Source of the DNA: Pycnococcus provasolii
Lineage: Eukaryota > Chlorophyta > Pseudoscourfieldiophyceae > Pseudoscourfieldiales
Assembly: GCA_049487715.1 (NCBI GenBank)
Contig: CP150584.1
Location: forward strand, 388,093-452,092
DNA: 64,000 nt
Direction of reading: 5' to 3'
This document shows, piece after piece, positions 27,452 through 39,600 of the stretch. A program made the position numbers and the translations under genes. The notes beneath the pieces were generated by a model. That model was not told the DNA's origin. It made no database searches and saw nothing but the letters and a program-made list of their open reading frames with translations. Each line of letters opens with the position of its first letter. Within the stretch, counting starts at the first letter, position 1.

Positions 27452-28249
27452 CAGCTGCACCTCGACCCAATCAAGAAAGGAGACACGGTCTTGTGCTGGA
27501 GCTGATAGCAACAAAGGGAAGAAGCGAGCTCAAAGGGGAGAAGATCAGCCGCGCAGGAAGGCTAATCGGCGCTATACTGACGAGGTGCAGAAGACTGTGG
27601 GCTTCCTCGGCATCGCTCTTGGCCGGCGTGCGCTCCTTCCATTGGGAAGCCCGGCGGAATTCTGCTTTGGTGAAAAAACGTGGCGAGCGTTTTGCTCGGC
27701 TGCAAAAAGCTTGGTTGCACGTTTTGCGTTTCAATTGCGACGAGTACGTCGACGCAGCCGGAATACGGCACGGGAGCCTCTTTGGATGCACGTCACATAA
27801 GCGGGTGCGAGACGCGGACACGCAGGAGGAGGTCACTCTGCTAAAAGTTGCCCCGACGGCCCGATTTGCGCCGGCGGTGGAGGCGGTGGTTGCGCGCATC
27901 ATGGAGGTGAGTGGCGGATCTTGCAGCAAGTAACGCGGCGTGGGTCGATGCTCATAGGATTATAGAAGTTGAGTACATGCGCTATAGCTAATGTATCAAT
28001 TACTATTGTGTATCCCGCCAGCACGTCTACTCTGGATCCGACACGCCCCCGACACGCGCCTCGGCACAGGGTCCGTGCGCACCGTGCCGTTTGAAAACAA
28101 ACGTGCCGAAATTTGGATTTGGGGAGAAAAGTTACACATATCGTCGAGGAGTAGCTAGTTCGTGTGCATGAGTCTTAACTTCTTCTTATATAAGTTTTTA
28201 ATCGTTGAAATAACACTCGGTGAAGAAAAGTAAAAAACAACAACAACAG
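27452..28249. other. unassigned interval, no supported gene
   Basis: Overlapping frames on both strands (for example plus 27493-27933, no ATG start) look partly protein-like, but none has a start, a recognised domain and consistent codon use together. The part from about 27950 is AT-richer and lies beyond the 3' end of the SGNH-fold gene. Confidence 0.35.
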
Positions 28250-30214
28250 TCATCTCCACTCGTGCACGCGATGTGCAGCCTCCTTGAGCGCGATTTCAGC
28301 CGCGATTGCCGATGCCGCCTCCGCACCTGCGGCGCTGGCATTCGCCTGCAATTCAGCGTGCCGCTGCCTGCGCCTCTTCATCGCATCATCGCGCATCTCC
28401 CTTGCCATGCGCTCCTCGGATGTCTCAGGTTCCGGTGGAGCTCGGTTATGTGGAAGGCTGCTGAGCACGTGCGCATCCGAGCTGGCGAGCGACATTTTCC
28501 CACTGTCATCTCGCTCCGGACGCACAACCACCGCCGTCGGCTTTACACCCTGCCGGCTCACTTGCCGAAGTCCGCTAGCTTCGTCAATCACGTCCGCTTG
28601 ACGACCTTCGAGCAGCTGCACCGCCCACGGATGATGAGGTGGTGGGCTGGGCGGAGGAGGCCGCATCTCGCCCATCTCCGCGCGCATGCGAATAGCCTCC
28701 ACGTCGTCGTACCGTGCAAACGCGAACGGATCCGTCAGCTGCTTTTCGAACGGTTTTTCGCCAGGTTTCTGAGGTTTCTGACCAGGGTCGTCGGCGCTCA
28801 CCTGGCCGGCGGGTGCGCGCCAGATGGGATGCAGGAACTCCGACACCTTGTCGTCGTCACCAGCCTCCACGGCGTTCGTCGCCGCAGAAGCTTGGGCATC
28901 CTCGAACGTCTTGAGATATTCCTTCGCCGCCGCGGCATCAAGGGCAGCGGCGTCGAGCTGACCGCCCCTCTTCTTGCATTTCTTGCCCTTGCATTTCTTT
29001 CCCTTGCCACTCATTGCCGCACGCTGCACATCGCCAGCCGCCGCCGCCGCCGCCCGCTTGCGATCCATCATCACAACGTACGCCTCGACGCCAACGCGCA
29101 CATCCTCGAGAAGAGGCTTGATCGCGACGAACCAGCGCTGAGCCATTGTGCGCTCTAGCGCATCAGAAGGGCGCAGGCCATCGATCGTTGCCATGTTCGG
29201 GTCCAGGCCGTCGTTGATGTCCACGCAGCTCAACCACGCACGCTGCCCCGGCGAACGCTCCGCCGCCACTTGGGCGCACATGGCAATGAGCGCTTCGTTG
29301 AGAGCTTTCACCTTGCGCGCGGCAAGCACTGGAACGCGGTCGATGTCGTCGCCAGCAGCCTGCAGCGGCGGCACTGTGGCAACGAGTACCGCGGCCGCAC
29401 CAGGGCCGCCAGGCTCGCGGCGGCGCAGGCTCTCCGCGACGGCGCGCACGCGCGCCGCAATGTCGCGCGGTGGCTCCTCCGGGTTCTGCACGAGGTCGTG
29501 CGCACCGAGTGTGATGAGCGCGACGTCGTGCTCGATAGCCGCGCGCGGGGCCGAGTCGACGTTGCGAAGAAGCCACTGCTCGGCGTCTCGCGTGCTCCAG
29601 CCCGGGTGACCCTCGTGGTGGCTGTCAAACGCAGCCACGAGCGGAGGTCCTTCCCCCGTTTCCATCTCGGAGCCGATGAAAACGACGTGAGGCGGCGCGT
29701 TGGTGCGATCGGTTGAAGCCCGCTGGCGCTCCGTGCGCCATACTTGCAGCGAACGCCAGAGGTGGTAGCGGTAGCTCGAGCAGTTGTGCACGCGCCCCGA
29801 ACCAGAGGTGTAGTCGTCGCCAAACGCGTACAGGCGCACGGCGCGATCCGCACCCTCGGCAACCATCGCGCCCGCGGGCGTCGCTGCACCGTCGTGCTCT
29901 CGGAGCGCGCCCCCGGCCGCCGCGCGGCCGCGAGGCGTGATGGAGTGCAGAGCCTTCACGACACCCTTGTGACCGTGCCTCAAGGCGGTGGGATCGATGA
30001 ACGGAACGAGCAGAATCGCGACGACGGGCAGGAGCAGCATCGCGCAGAGGACCGCCGCGAGGCACGCCGGGCTGCCGCACCCGTCGTCGTCCGGGAGCTT
30101 CGGCGGTCTGACCGCGTCCGGGTGGCGGCGCGGCAGCGCGCCGTCTTGCACGGCGCTGCGCAGCTGGGCCGCGCGGCTCGCGTGCGCGGGCGCGGCGACG
30201 TTGCGCGCGAACAT
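28250..30214 (-). CDS. SGNH/GDSL-fold protein with substituted catalytic residues
   Basis: The 654-residue protein has a cytosolic Arg/Ala-rich N-terminus, one membrane anchor (about 50-72) and an SGNH-hydrolase-like domain (about 125-370). The block order is intact: L-Y-A-F-G-D-D-Y-T-S-G-S-G, V-V-F-I-G-S, H-E-G-H-P-G-W, I-T-L-G-A-H-D-L, and D-G-L-R-P-S-D-A. The key residues are changed. The nucleophile Ser of G-D-S is Asp (134), the Asn of G-x-N-D is His (239), and the His of D-G-x-H-P is Arg (348). With all three altered it is probably catalytically dead and may bind glycans or lipids instead. About 240 C-terminal residues are Ala-, Lys- and Glu-rich and likely disordered or coiled. The ATG at 30214 is the first in frame. 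Confidence 0.75.
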   Translation of the reverse strand: MFARNVAAPAHASRAAQLRSAVQDGALPRRHPDAVRPPKLPDDDGCGSPACLAAVLCAMLLLPVVAILLVPFIDPTALRHGHKGVVKALHSITPRGRAAAGGALREHDGAATPAGAMVAEGADRAVRLYAFGDDYTSGSGRVHNCSSYRYHLWRSLQVWRTERQRASTDRTNAPPHVVFIGSEMETGEGPPLVAAFDSHHEGHPGWSTRDAEQWLLRNVDSAPRAAIEHDVALITLGAHDLVQNPEEPPRDIAARVRAVAESLRRREPGGPGAAAVLVATVPPLQAAGDDIDRVPVLAARKVKALNEALIAMCAQVAAERSPGQRAWLSCVDINDGLDPNMATIDGLRPSDALERTMAQRWFVAIKPLLEDVRVGVEAYVVMMDRKRAAAAAAGDVQRAAMSGKGKKCKGKKCKKRGGQLDAAALDAAAAKEYLKTFEDAQASAATNAVEAGDDDKVSEFLHPIWRAPAGQVSADDPGQKPQKPGEKPFEKQLTDPFAFARYDDVEAIRMRAEMGEMRPPPPSPPPHHPWAVQLLEGRQADVIDEASGLRQVSRQGVKPTAVVVRPERDDSGKMSLASSDAHVLSSLPHNRAPPEPETSEERMAREMRDDAMKRRRQRHAELQANASAAGAEAASAIAAEIALKEAAHRVHEWR

Positions 30215-30653
30215 CTCGCGCAGTCGGAAGTGCGAGGCGGGTACCCATCCAGGAAACACTAACGTAGGCCTACGAGGGGGTGGCCTTGGCCAAACCCCTA
30301 ATGGGACTGGGCAGGACTTGGACACAACTTGGACATCGGTCAAGGTGATAAACGTAATCAGAATTTGAATCCTATCCTCATCGGAAGTTTAGTTACACTT
30401 GCGCCATTACGTCAACGCTTCACTTCCTTCATGGTGAGTGAAGTGCTGTTTGGTAAATATGGCGAAGTCCGGCGGGATATTGAAAAGAGCTTGCTTGAAA
30501 CGGCGGCGGCAGCGGCAGCGGTGGTGGTGGTGGGGAATGTGACGTTAGATTAGAGCATGCATGGCAGCGCGCGTCGATCAGTAGTTTTTTTTCTGTGTCT
30601 TCTCTCTCTTTTCTTTCTCTTTCTCTCTCTCTTAAAAACAAATATTTATCAAT
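30215..30653. other. intergenic between SGNH-fold and dynein genes
   Basis: This 439-bp region holds the promoter side of the SGNH-fold gene and the 3' flank of the dynein gene. A pyrimidine tract of CTTT/CTCT repeats lies at 30586-30632. No gene seen. Confidence 0.45.
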
Positions 30654-33600
30654 CTACTCGGGCAAGCTTGTCAAGAAGCAAACACCTCGAAGAGTCCAGT
30701 GGTAAGACGGCTTGTCGCTAGGTACGCGGATCATCATCAGGAAGTTCGTCGAGTGCCCTGTCGTCGCGAGAACGCCGCGACGATCGGCCGTACGGTAGCA
30801 CGGAACCTCGTAGTGCGGATACTCGGCAAACTCCTCCGTCACCTTTGGCTTGAGCCAGATGGTTGGCGCGTCGACGAAGAGAACCTTCGGCTGACTCTCA
30901 ATGAGAACCTTGTCGTCGTTCGACCACGCACATCCCTCGATGAAAAAGCCGTAGATGTAAATGCCATCGTCGGGCTTTTCCTTGTAGAGCTCGTGATCGA
31001 CGTCGAGGAATTCAAAGTCGAAACCGAGGGTGTCAATCGGAATCTTATTCTTTCGGGCGTAGTTCTGCGTCGAAGCGGTGGTGAACGAAGGGGTGAAGAA
31101 GAATCCGCTGATCCAGAATGTCGGCGGTGGGCCCTCTTCGTACCACGTCTGCAGCATATTAAGGCGTTCGAGCAGCTCGGCGAAGTAACCCGTAAGAGGC
31201 TTCAGGCAAGGGAACGACTTGCCCTTCCACAGCGCGGGCACCTGCCCGATGGCGAAGCTGTTGAACGCACCCTCGAGCTCGCCGCTCATGACAATCAGAC
31301 CTGCGATAGCCTTCTCTAGGTTGATCAGGCTTCCTCGAATGATGCTTAGGAGACGGTTGTAACGCAACATCTCCTGGCACAACACCGTGTTCATCGACTC
31401 GTAGTAGTCGACGGGATACTTGCCCTCTGCGCGATCCAAGTCGAAGTTGGCGGGCAGCTTCTCGATGAATTCCTTCGCGATGCCCGCGACGGTATCCTCG
31501 ACGCCTCCTCCACCTCCACCGCTGCCACCGGCAGTCATCAAGATTGTCTCGTTGAACTTGTTCGTCGCGGAGTTGTCCTTGCTGATGTCGGCATTGCCGT
31601 GAAGTCCGAACGCCTCGGGTAGCGCGACAATTGGCAGATCGTTGATGTAATTGATCGTCTCCTCGCGCGTGCCAAGCGTGGAGTCGGAGTGGTACAGCCC
31701 ACTTGCGGTGAACTTGTAACCTTCCTCGTTAATCTCCGGCGTGTACAGAAGGTCCAAGATCGTGTTCAGCAGACGGCGATCCTTGTCGTCCGTCACACGT
31801 CCGCCGTAGTTGCACTCTCCCGTCGCGTACTTGAGCGCATCGTAAGGAATCGCCTCGTTATCGTCGATGTACATCTTCAGCTGACGCGCGGAGATGCGCA
31901 GGTCGCCGTCGTCGAAGCCGTACGGAATGTTCCATCCAATCGGCCCGAACCCTCTTCGTTCTTGCACGAAGGCGTGCAGGTAGCAGAGGCCGAACATCAT
32001 GCGCTTGAATTCCTCCGGCTTGCTGCACGTCTCGTAAAAGCCCTCGTCGTTGCTGATCGGGTCGAGGAAGTACGAGCGCCTCAAGTTGGCTCGGATGCCT
32101 GCGGGCGGTTCGTTCGTCATCTTAACAGCATTTTGGAGGATGCTAATGGGGAACTTCGGGCTCGGGTACGACGTAAGCCATAGTCTGTACTCCGGATCCG
32201 TGTTGTCCATCTTCGTGTTCTCGCACATCTTCTCGAGCGTGGGCATCCACGACGCGGCAAGGTGGCAGTTTTGCAGCAGCACCCATCCTCCGGTGCTTCG
32301 AGCCTCCTCGATGAGCGCTGCCGCTTTCGGTCCCTGTCCCTGTCCCATGGAAAGCTTGCTCAGCTTGCTGTTGTATCCCTTCTCCTCGGCGAATTGCAGG
32401 AGTGCGGCGGTGGGATCGGATCCAGGACTCAGAACGAACAGCAGGGGGGCGATGCAAGAGCTCTCGCCGAACGAGCTGGGCAAGTCGAACGGAGGCGGCT
32501 CGATGAATCGCTGTCCCATTTCGCTCGCCACGTACAACTGAAGAGCCGGCACGACCTTGTCCATACGAACGAATCGCAGCACGAGAAGTTTCTGGAACGG
32601 CGTGAGCGTTTCGTTGTACGGCTCGGGAAGCGGCTGCTGCTGCGGCAGGCTGTGGTCGTAGATTGCCTTCCACTTGTCGAGGTTCTTGGTGAACGAATCG
32701 GCAAGACCCTTCAGCGCGTCGATGTTTGCCGAGGCACGGCAGATCTCATCCCAGGCACGCTTGGAAATCCAGTCGGGCGACGGGTTCTGAGTGGACACCT
32801 CCGCGAGTCCCACGCCACCGGTGGTCAAAATGCTGTACTCCGCAGCCACGAGCGATCCCAGGCTCTCCATGACACGTGTAGACAGCAAGAATGAAAACAG
32901 CAGCTTGTCCTTCTCGAACAGCGAGCGGCACACGTTATTGTACAGCGAGTACGTGAAAAAATCGTTGATGTTCTTTATCCTCTGGTTGATGTCATCATTC
33001 GGCTCGGAGTCGTGGATACCTCGAACGAACAGCTTGATAAACCACGCGAGACTGTACTGGTACATGGGGTCGATGTTGCTCATGTCTCGGATGCAGAAGA
33101 AGAGCACGGCGTTGTAGCTTCCGGCGTACTGGTATCCCACTCGCGCCGCCTCGATGTCCTTCTCGGTCACCTCCGCCGCCTTCTGCTTCACCGCAATCTC
33201 GTCGGAGACCACCTTCGCCTCGGATAGAATCTGAATCGCCGTCGCATCCTCCAAGATGTTTCCCTCGGAGCTCGACAGCACGTGAAGGATACGATCTTCA
33301 ATCTCTTTCATTTTGCGCTTATTTTCCGCGGACGTTACGATGAGCTCCTGTCGCTGCTCCTCGAGGTCCTGGCGTTCCTCGGCGACGACGACGCCGAGCA
33401 GCTGATCGGAAAGTCCGTCGTGCGTGATTGCAAACATGGTTAACGTGACTTTCACGCTAGTCTCGGGAAGGTAGTGCGGGTTAGCAAGCACTGTGGTGAT
33501 GTAGAAACGGAACGAATCGGAGAATTCGATGATGCTCTCGCCAAGCTTGATGCAGTTCACGCCGCCAGCCTTGAAAATTTGCTTCAGAAGCAGTGGCTCC

Positions 33601-36600
33601 AGCGAAGGGTCGAGCTCTTCGAGGACGTTCTCAATCAACACCGGCAAGCCGAATTGGATTGCATTCTCGAGCGTGCGAAGGTAATCACCGTCAGTAAGCT
33701 TGCAAACTTGCAGGTTGTTCGCCTTCTCCATGTTCTTAATCCACTTGTTCGCTTGTCCCTGCGGGTCAATCATCAGCGGGTACCGACGTGCGTTCGTTAC
33801 CATGATTCCATTGTCAACGGAGAACGAGTCGTTGGGCAGACCCGCGATACCCCAGTCTCGGATCTTCACGGGGTCGCCAAGCGCCGTCTGCAAGTCGAAC
33901 TTCGCGCTCGAGGGAATGCCAGCCTCCTTGAGATTTTCCACCCACGCGGTGGCCGCGTCGTCGCGGTACGTCATCGTGAATGCGCCGAGGTAGCCAACCA
34001 TAGCCGCAGCGATCAGCATGTCACCCGTGAGGTTGTTGTACTGCTCGCCGAGCTTGTTCGCACTTTCCGTCCATCGATCCTTCTCTCCGCCAAGACCGCT
34101 AATGAGTTTCTCCGCACGCTCCAACTTCTGCGAGCAGAGCTCGACGTCATTCTCAAGCTGAAGCTTCTTCGCCATCGAGTCGCTGAGCTGCTGCTCGAGG
34201 CCCGCGAGCTTGTCCATCAATTCCTGCAGCTCGTCCTGCTTCACCTTCAGGCCCGCCATAACCTCGTTATACTCGCCCTCAGCTTCCGCCAACGCCTCCT
34301 GCTTCGGCGCAACAATTTTCGCTACGCGATCGTACGAATCCATCGCGCACACCCACTTGCACAGACCCTCGGCGGCGGAAGACGCCTTCGCGGCCACCGC
34401 GGGCGTGAAATCCTCGCGGGCGGTGTACTCCTTGCGAATGCGGTCGATGATCTTCTGCGGAATGTTGTCCTTGTCGTAGTCTTTCAGGCGGTTAATGAAA
34501 CCGGTATCCATCAAGATTGTCTTTGACGGTCCCCAGTAGTCGTCCACCTTTTTGGGGCCTCCGTTGGGATCCGGAACTTTTTGGGGCTTGACGTCTAGGA
34601 TGACGCAAACAGCCTCCAGGACCAATTTGACAGCTGCCGGCGGAGATTTGAAACTCTGCACGAGCTTGATGTCGGCAGGCTTGAGCGTGTCGAGTGCCTC
34701 GAGCGCGGAATTTAGAATCGGAACCGCCTCGGAGAGCGCCTCCTCGCACTCATCCTTGATAGCCTTCGCTGCAGCTCCCGCCTTGTTGGCTTCCGCCACC
34801 TCTGCGTCGACGATGGCCTTCTTTGGCTCAACAACATCAGTTTTTTCCTTCGTGACTTTCTCCATGAGTTTTTCCGTCTCACCCACCGTCTTGATGAGAT
34901 CAGGGCGCAGAGCAGTCAACTCATCTTGCATGATTGCGACCTGCTTAGCAGTAAAATCGAGCTTCTCAAGACCAATTTCGTAGCGGGTCTTGGCAGCCTG
35001 CACCTCGTTGCGCTTAAGTCCAAGCATCGTCGAAAACAGAGTCAGCAGCTCCAGGTAGGAGGTGGGCGTGACGTAGTTGATGCGTCCAAGTTCGGTCTTG
35101 AATCGCACAGAGAGTGTGCTCACGCTCTTGTGAATCGTCTTGCACAATTCCACCAGCTTCGGCTGCTGGCCCTCCTCGAGCGTCACCTCCTTCAAGAGCT
35201 TATTTGCAACAGCCTCAAGAGCATCTGTGGGCCATTCCTGGAACCAGTCGATGGTCGTGCACGACACGAGCGAGGGGAACGAGCGCAAGCGCTCGCGGAA
35301 TGCGTCTCCGATCGGAGAGAAGCACAGGACGACATGCAAGTTTTTCTTGACGATTTCGATGAAGTACGCCCAGACTTCAGCAGGACCGCCTTCGCTGATA
35401 TCCTTGCGACCTGCTTTCTTCGCGACGTTGCGGACATTTTCCGTGATTTGCGACTTCTCATCAAACGGGAAAAGATTGGGGACTTCTCCCGCGTTCAGCA
35501 GGCCGTTGACGTCCTCGACGAACGACTCGCTCTTGATCTGCGTGTCAGAGAAGCAGAAGACGGTTCCCACGCCAGCCTCTCCCGCCTTACGCATGATTCG
35601 CTTCAGATCTTCCTTCCACTCGTCGATGGTATAACTCTTCGAGATGGCGATCTGGAACGTCTCGTAGCCGCTAATGCTCGCGGCGAGCTTTGTCAGGCTT
35701 TGGCGTCCGGAGCCTCCCACGCCAGCCAACAGCATGTGCGCGCCAGGCTGCTTCAAGACTCGGCAAATGCGCGAAATGTGCTCAGCTGCGTAGAGGAATA
35801 TCGCAAGAGACATGGGTGACTTGCTCATGCCGTTGTAGTCGACGAGGTACTCCTCAATTTTGGCCAGGAGCGGCGGGATTTCCAGAATCTCGTCGTAGAC
35901 GCGCTTTGGATCCCCAGGCATCAATTCGCTCATGTAGTCGCCAAAGAAGCAGCGGCGGAGATCTTCGGTGCTGATCGTGCCGTGCCCGTCGTCATCGAGG
36001 TGAGAGAAGAGTTTGTTGAAATCTTCCTTGAAGTGCTTCACCGTCAGCTCCTTCACGAATCCAAGCATCCACGAGCGGTCCTCGTCCGTAGTGAGGCGAT
36101 CGTAGAAGACGCGAAGCACCTCGTGCACCCAAAGCCTGATGTGCTCGCCACGCCCACCCTTGCCCGTGAACAGACCTTCGTTCTGCTGAAGACTCATGCC
36201 CTGGATCACGCGGCTGAAGTCGCGAAGGTTGAATGTGTAGTGACTCTTCGTCGGCGTCGGCAGCAGTTGCTGAATCGCGGTGACGTACACCTCCTGCGTG
36301 GCGACGATCACGCTGTCCTTGAGCGCCTTGATATCGTCGGGGAAGCCACCCGCGGACAGGTACCAGTCCATAATCACGCCGAAGATACCCATCATGGTCG
36401 CGGGCGTGAACTCGACGAGGCTGACGAGGTTGAAGTGACGCGAGTAGCGACCTGTGATATTGTTGCGGCCTCCACCGGGAGGTCCCATGGCGCAGACGAA
36501 CTGCACATCCGCGAGCGTGCGGAACGTGTTGTCCGCGGTATCGTACCATCCCTGGTGGTCCATGAACTGGCGAAGCAGCTCGATGGGAGGCTGCGCACCG

Positions 36601-39600
36601 TACGTCTCCACCTCGGGCATGTTAAGGTCGTCAACAAACACAACCATCTTCTTGCCCACGGGTGGTCCGTACACGCCCTTGCGCCTCTTGTCGCAGCGCG
36701 CGTCGATGAGATACTGAGCAATGTTAGCGGACGTTTTGGCGGAGAAGCCCACGAAGTTCGGGATGTACATTTCCTGTCCATCCTCCGTTTTGGGCAGTCC
36801 ATTCATCAGGTGGCGTCCGACGTACACGGACTTGCCAGTTCCCGTGGGTCCCACAAACATCACAGGGTACTGGTGCCGGACGGCGATATCGAGCAAAAAC
36901 GTGTATCGCACGGTTTCCACCGTCGGCACAATGATTTTGCTATACTCGGCATCCTGAGGGATGGGAGCGTGGTCAATCTTCGACGCCCACGTCACCCAGC
37001 CGCACACCTCCCAGTCGAACGTGTATTCAAAGCACGTGTTGCCGTTATCGTCGACTTCGGGGAAGAGATCCGCCTTGAGCGTGGGAATACTCGTCTCCGG
37101 CGGCAGCAGCTGCGAGTAGTCGCTTGGAATCTCCTCGCGCTTCAGGATTTTGCGAAGCATGGCGTCGAACTTCTCACGGTGCTCCTGCGACGCGAGGGGC
37201 CCGCCCACGGACCAAACAATGCTGAGCAGGAAGAGATACTCGCTGACTTCCATCACGCGCTCGGGCGTCCACTCCTTCGGCAACTCCGACGAATCCTCCG
37301 TCGGCTGCCACACGTCAATCATGCTATTGATCATGCGCATGAGTGTCACCGCGAGATTCGTGTCCTGCGTCGGCGCCACCTCCTTCAGCTCGCGGCGCAG
37401 GAAGTACATGAGGGGGGGAAGCACCCAATCCATGAGCTGGAGGATGTAATCACGGCACTCCTTCGGCATCGTTTCGGGCAGACTAGGCAGAGCCTGGCAC
37501 GGCATGGGGTAGGGAGCCTTGCGCCCTGAAACCCATGACTCCGCGAGAGGACGCCATCCGAGCTTGTGAGGCTCGAGGTACACCATGCCGCATCGGCTGA
37601 CGGTGGCCGGACTTGCGACCGCGAGATCGTTCACCTCGAAAATCATCGACATGGCACTGGACATGGCAATAATCTCACCAGAGTTCAGGCACAGCTTTTT
37701 GTTATCGTCAAGCACGGTGTTCATGTTTTCAATCCAGATGGCGTCGACGGGGCCGTCGAGAAGCACCCACTGGTTGTCGCTCACCTCGTTGATCTTCACC
37801 GCACACTCACGGTACTTCACGGCGAGCACGCCGTCAGACCACTCGCGCGTGACATCGTCGAAGCAGCCGTACAGCTGTCCCATCGTAATCGACTTTGGAT
37901 TGATGACGACATACTCCGTCTTTTCCACCTTGGCAGCGTCGATTTTCTTCGTCTCTTTCATAAACTTCAACGCGCCGGCGAGCACGCGGTACGAGCTCGT
38001 TTTCCCCGAGAAGGGCAGTCCCACAATCATGAGGCCGTGACGCACGACAATCATCTCGAACAGCTGGATGGTTTTCTCCTTGAAGTAGTCCGTAAGCTGC
38101 AGGTTGAGCGACGTGCACATTCCCTGCATGCCCTCGGTGAGATCGTTGTAGTCGGGCTCTGGCAGCACGACGCCCGGGAACAGGTCGCCGACGATGCCTT
38201 CGAACAGCGGAACGTCCTGGCTTAAAAATTTGCACAAGTTGACGTCCACGATCGAGCGGAGCATCAGAACGAACTCGTCCTCGTCGGGGAAGCGTCGCTT
38301 CAGGTTGCCAGCCGCGCGGAGCACGGCAATGACCGCTCGCATGCCGTAGTCGTAGTGATCCTGCGAACTGAGCTGCTCGGAGCACAGCTTGTAGCACTGA
38401 ACAATCTTGCGAGCGCTCTCGCGAGCCTGCAGGTAGCCGTTGCTGTACAGGATAATCTCGGAAATCATCGCGTAGTCGGGAACCATCATGGCCACGGTGC
38501 GGAACAGAGCCTTCAGGTTGTCAGGAAGCTCCGATCGTCCGGCGTAACCGGGATTCATGGTGATGCTGCACCACGCCGAGTACTTAATCTTCATCTCCGT
38601 GCCCTCGAAAATAAACGTGGACACGCGAGCTGCCACGGCACGCTGGATGTCAAGCACCTGCTGTGCGACGACGCTGAGCACCTCGAGATCAATGCGGTTG
38701 AACTCGTCGAAGCACGCCCACGCACCGGAACTCGCAAGTCCCTTAAAGAACTTCGCCATGGCCAGGTAGTCGAGCGAGTCGGAGCAGTTGAAGACGACGC
38801 ACTGGCGTGCGAGAGCCTTGGCAAGGTCCTTCGTCGTCTCCGTCTTTCCTGTTCCGGCGGGACCTTCCGGCGCACCACCCATAATCATGTGAATGCTGCC
38901 CATGAGCGTTCGGTAGCAGCGATCCGTCAGCGGCGTGATGACGAGGCGAGAGCTGTTTCCGAGGTACTCGTAGCCGTACTCGAGCTCGGCGCTCATCATG
39001 CGAAGCATGACAGTCCACCCGTCGCACGAGTCCGCGCATCCCTCCGGACCCTCCTCCCAGTACGTTCTCAGCTGCGCCTGCCAGCCAAAGTCCTTGTCGC
39101 TCGTGCACCCCTCCTTCACGAGGTTCGTGATGACGTCGCGAGCGTGCACGTCCATGACGACGAGTGCGCCGAGTGTCGCGCGCTCAAGCTTGCTCAGCTC
39201 TCCGCGCACGAGCTCGACAATATTCATGAGCTGTTCAGTGCACTTCTTCTCGTGAACCGCCAGCTCCGTGGGGCCGCCGCCGCACGCGGCCGTCGTCTCC
39301 TCCGTCCAGAACGCGGCGGTGACGACGAGCACAACCATACCTGGCCACTCGAGCACCCACTCCTCACGCGATTTCTCGCGGTACGCGGTGATGGATTTGC
39401 TTGTCTCCACCTGCACGGACTCAAGCATTGCCGCCTCCGTCTGCAGCAGCCACTTCTCCACGGCACCCTTCGCCGCGACGGTGTCAATGATCGTGCGAAA
39501 TGGAACGTGCTCCTTCTCCACGGAAATCTGAGCCGTGATTTTGAGGTCGTCGGTGAACTGCAGTTTGTCGATACCCTCGAAACACTTGCGAAGGTGCGGC

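Noticed and set aside
26862-27933. AP2/ERF-like or other DNA-binding domain in the W-I-P-H-M-K-K-E-K-T-F-G-I-F-G segment
   Set aside because: Resemblance is limited to a few residues and lacks the conserved YRG and RAYD elements; not enough for a call.
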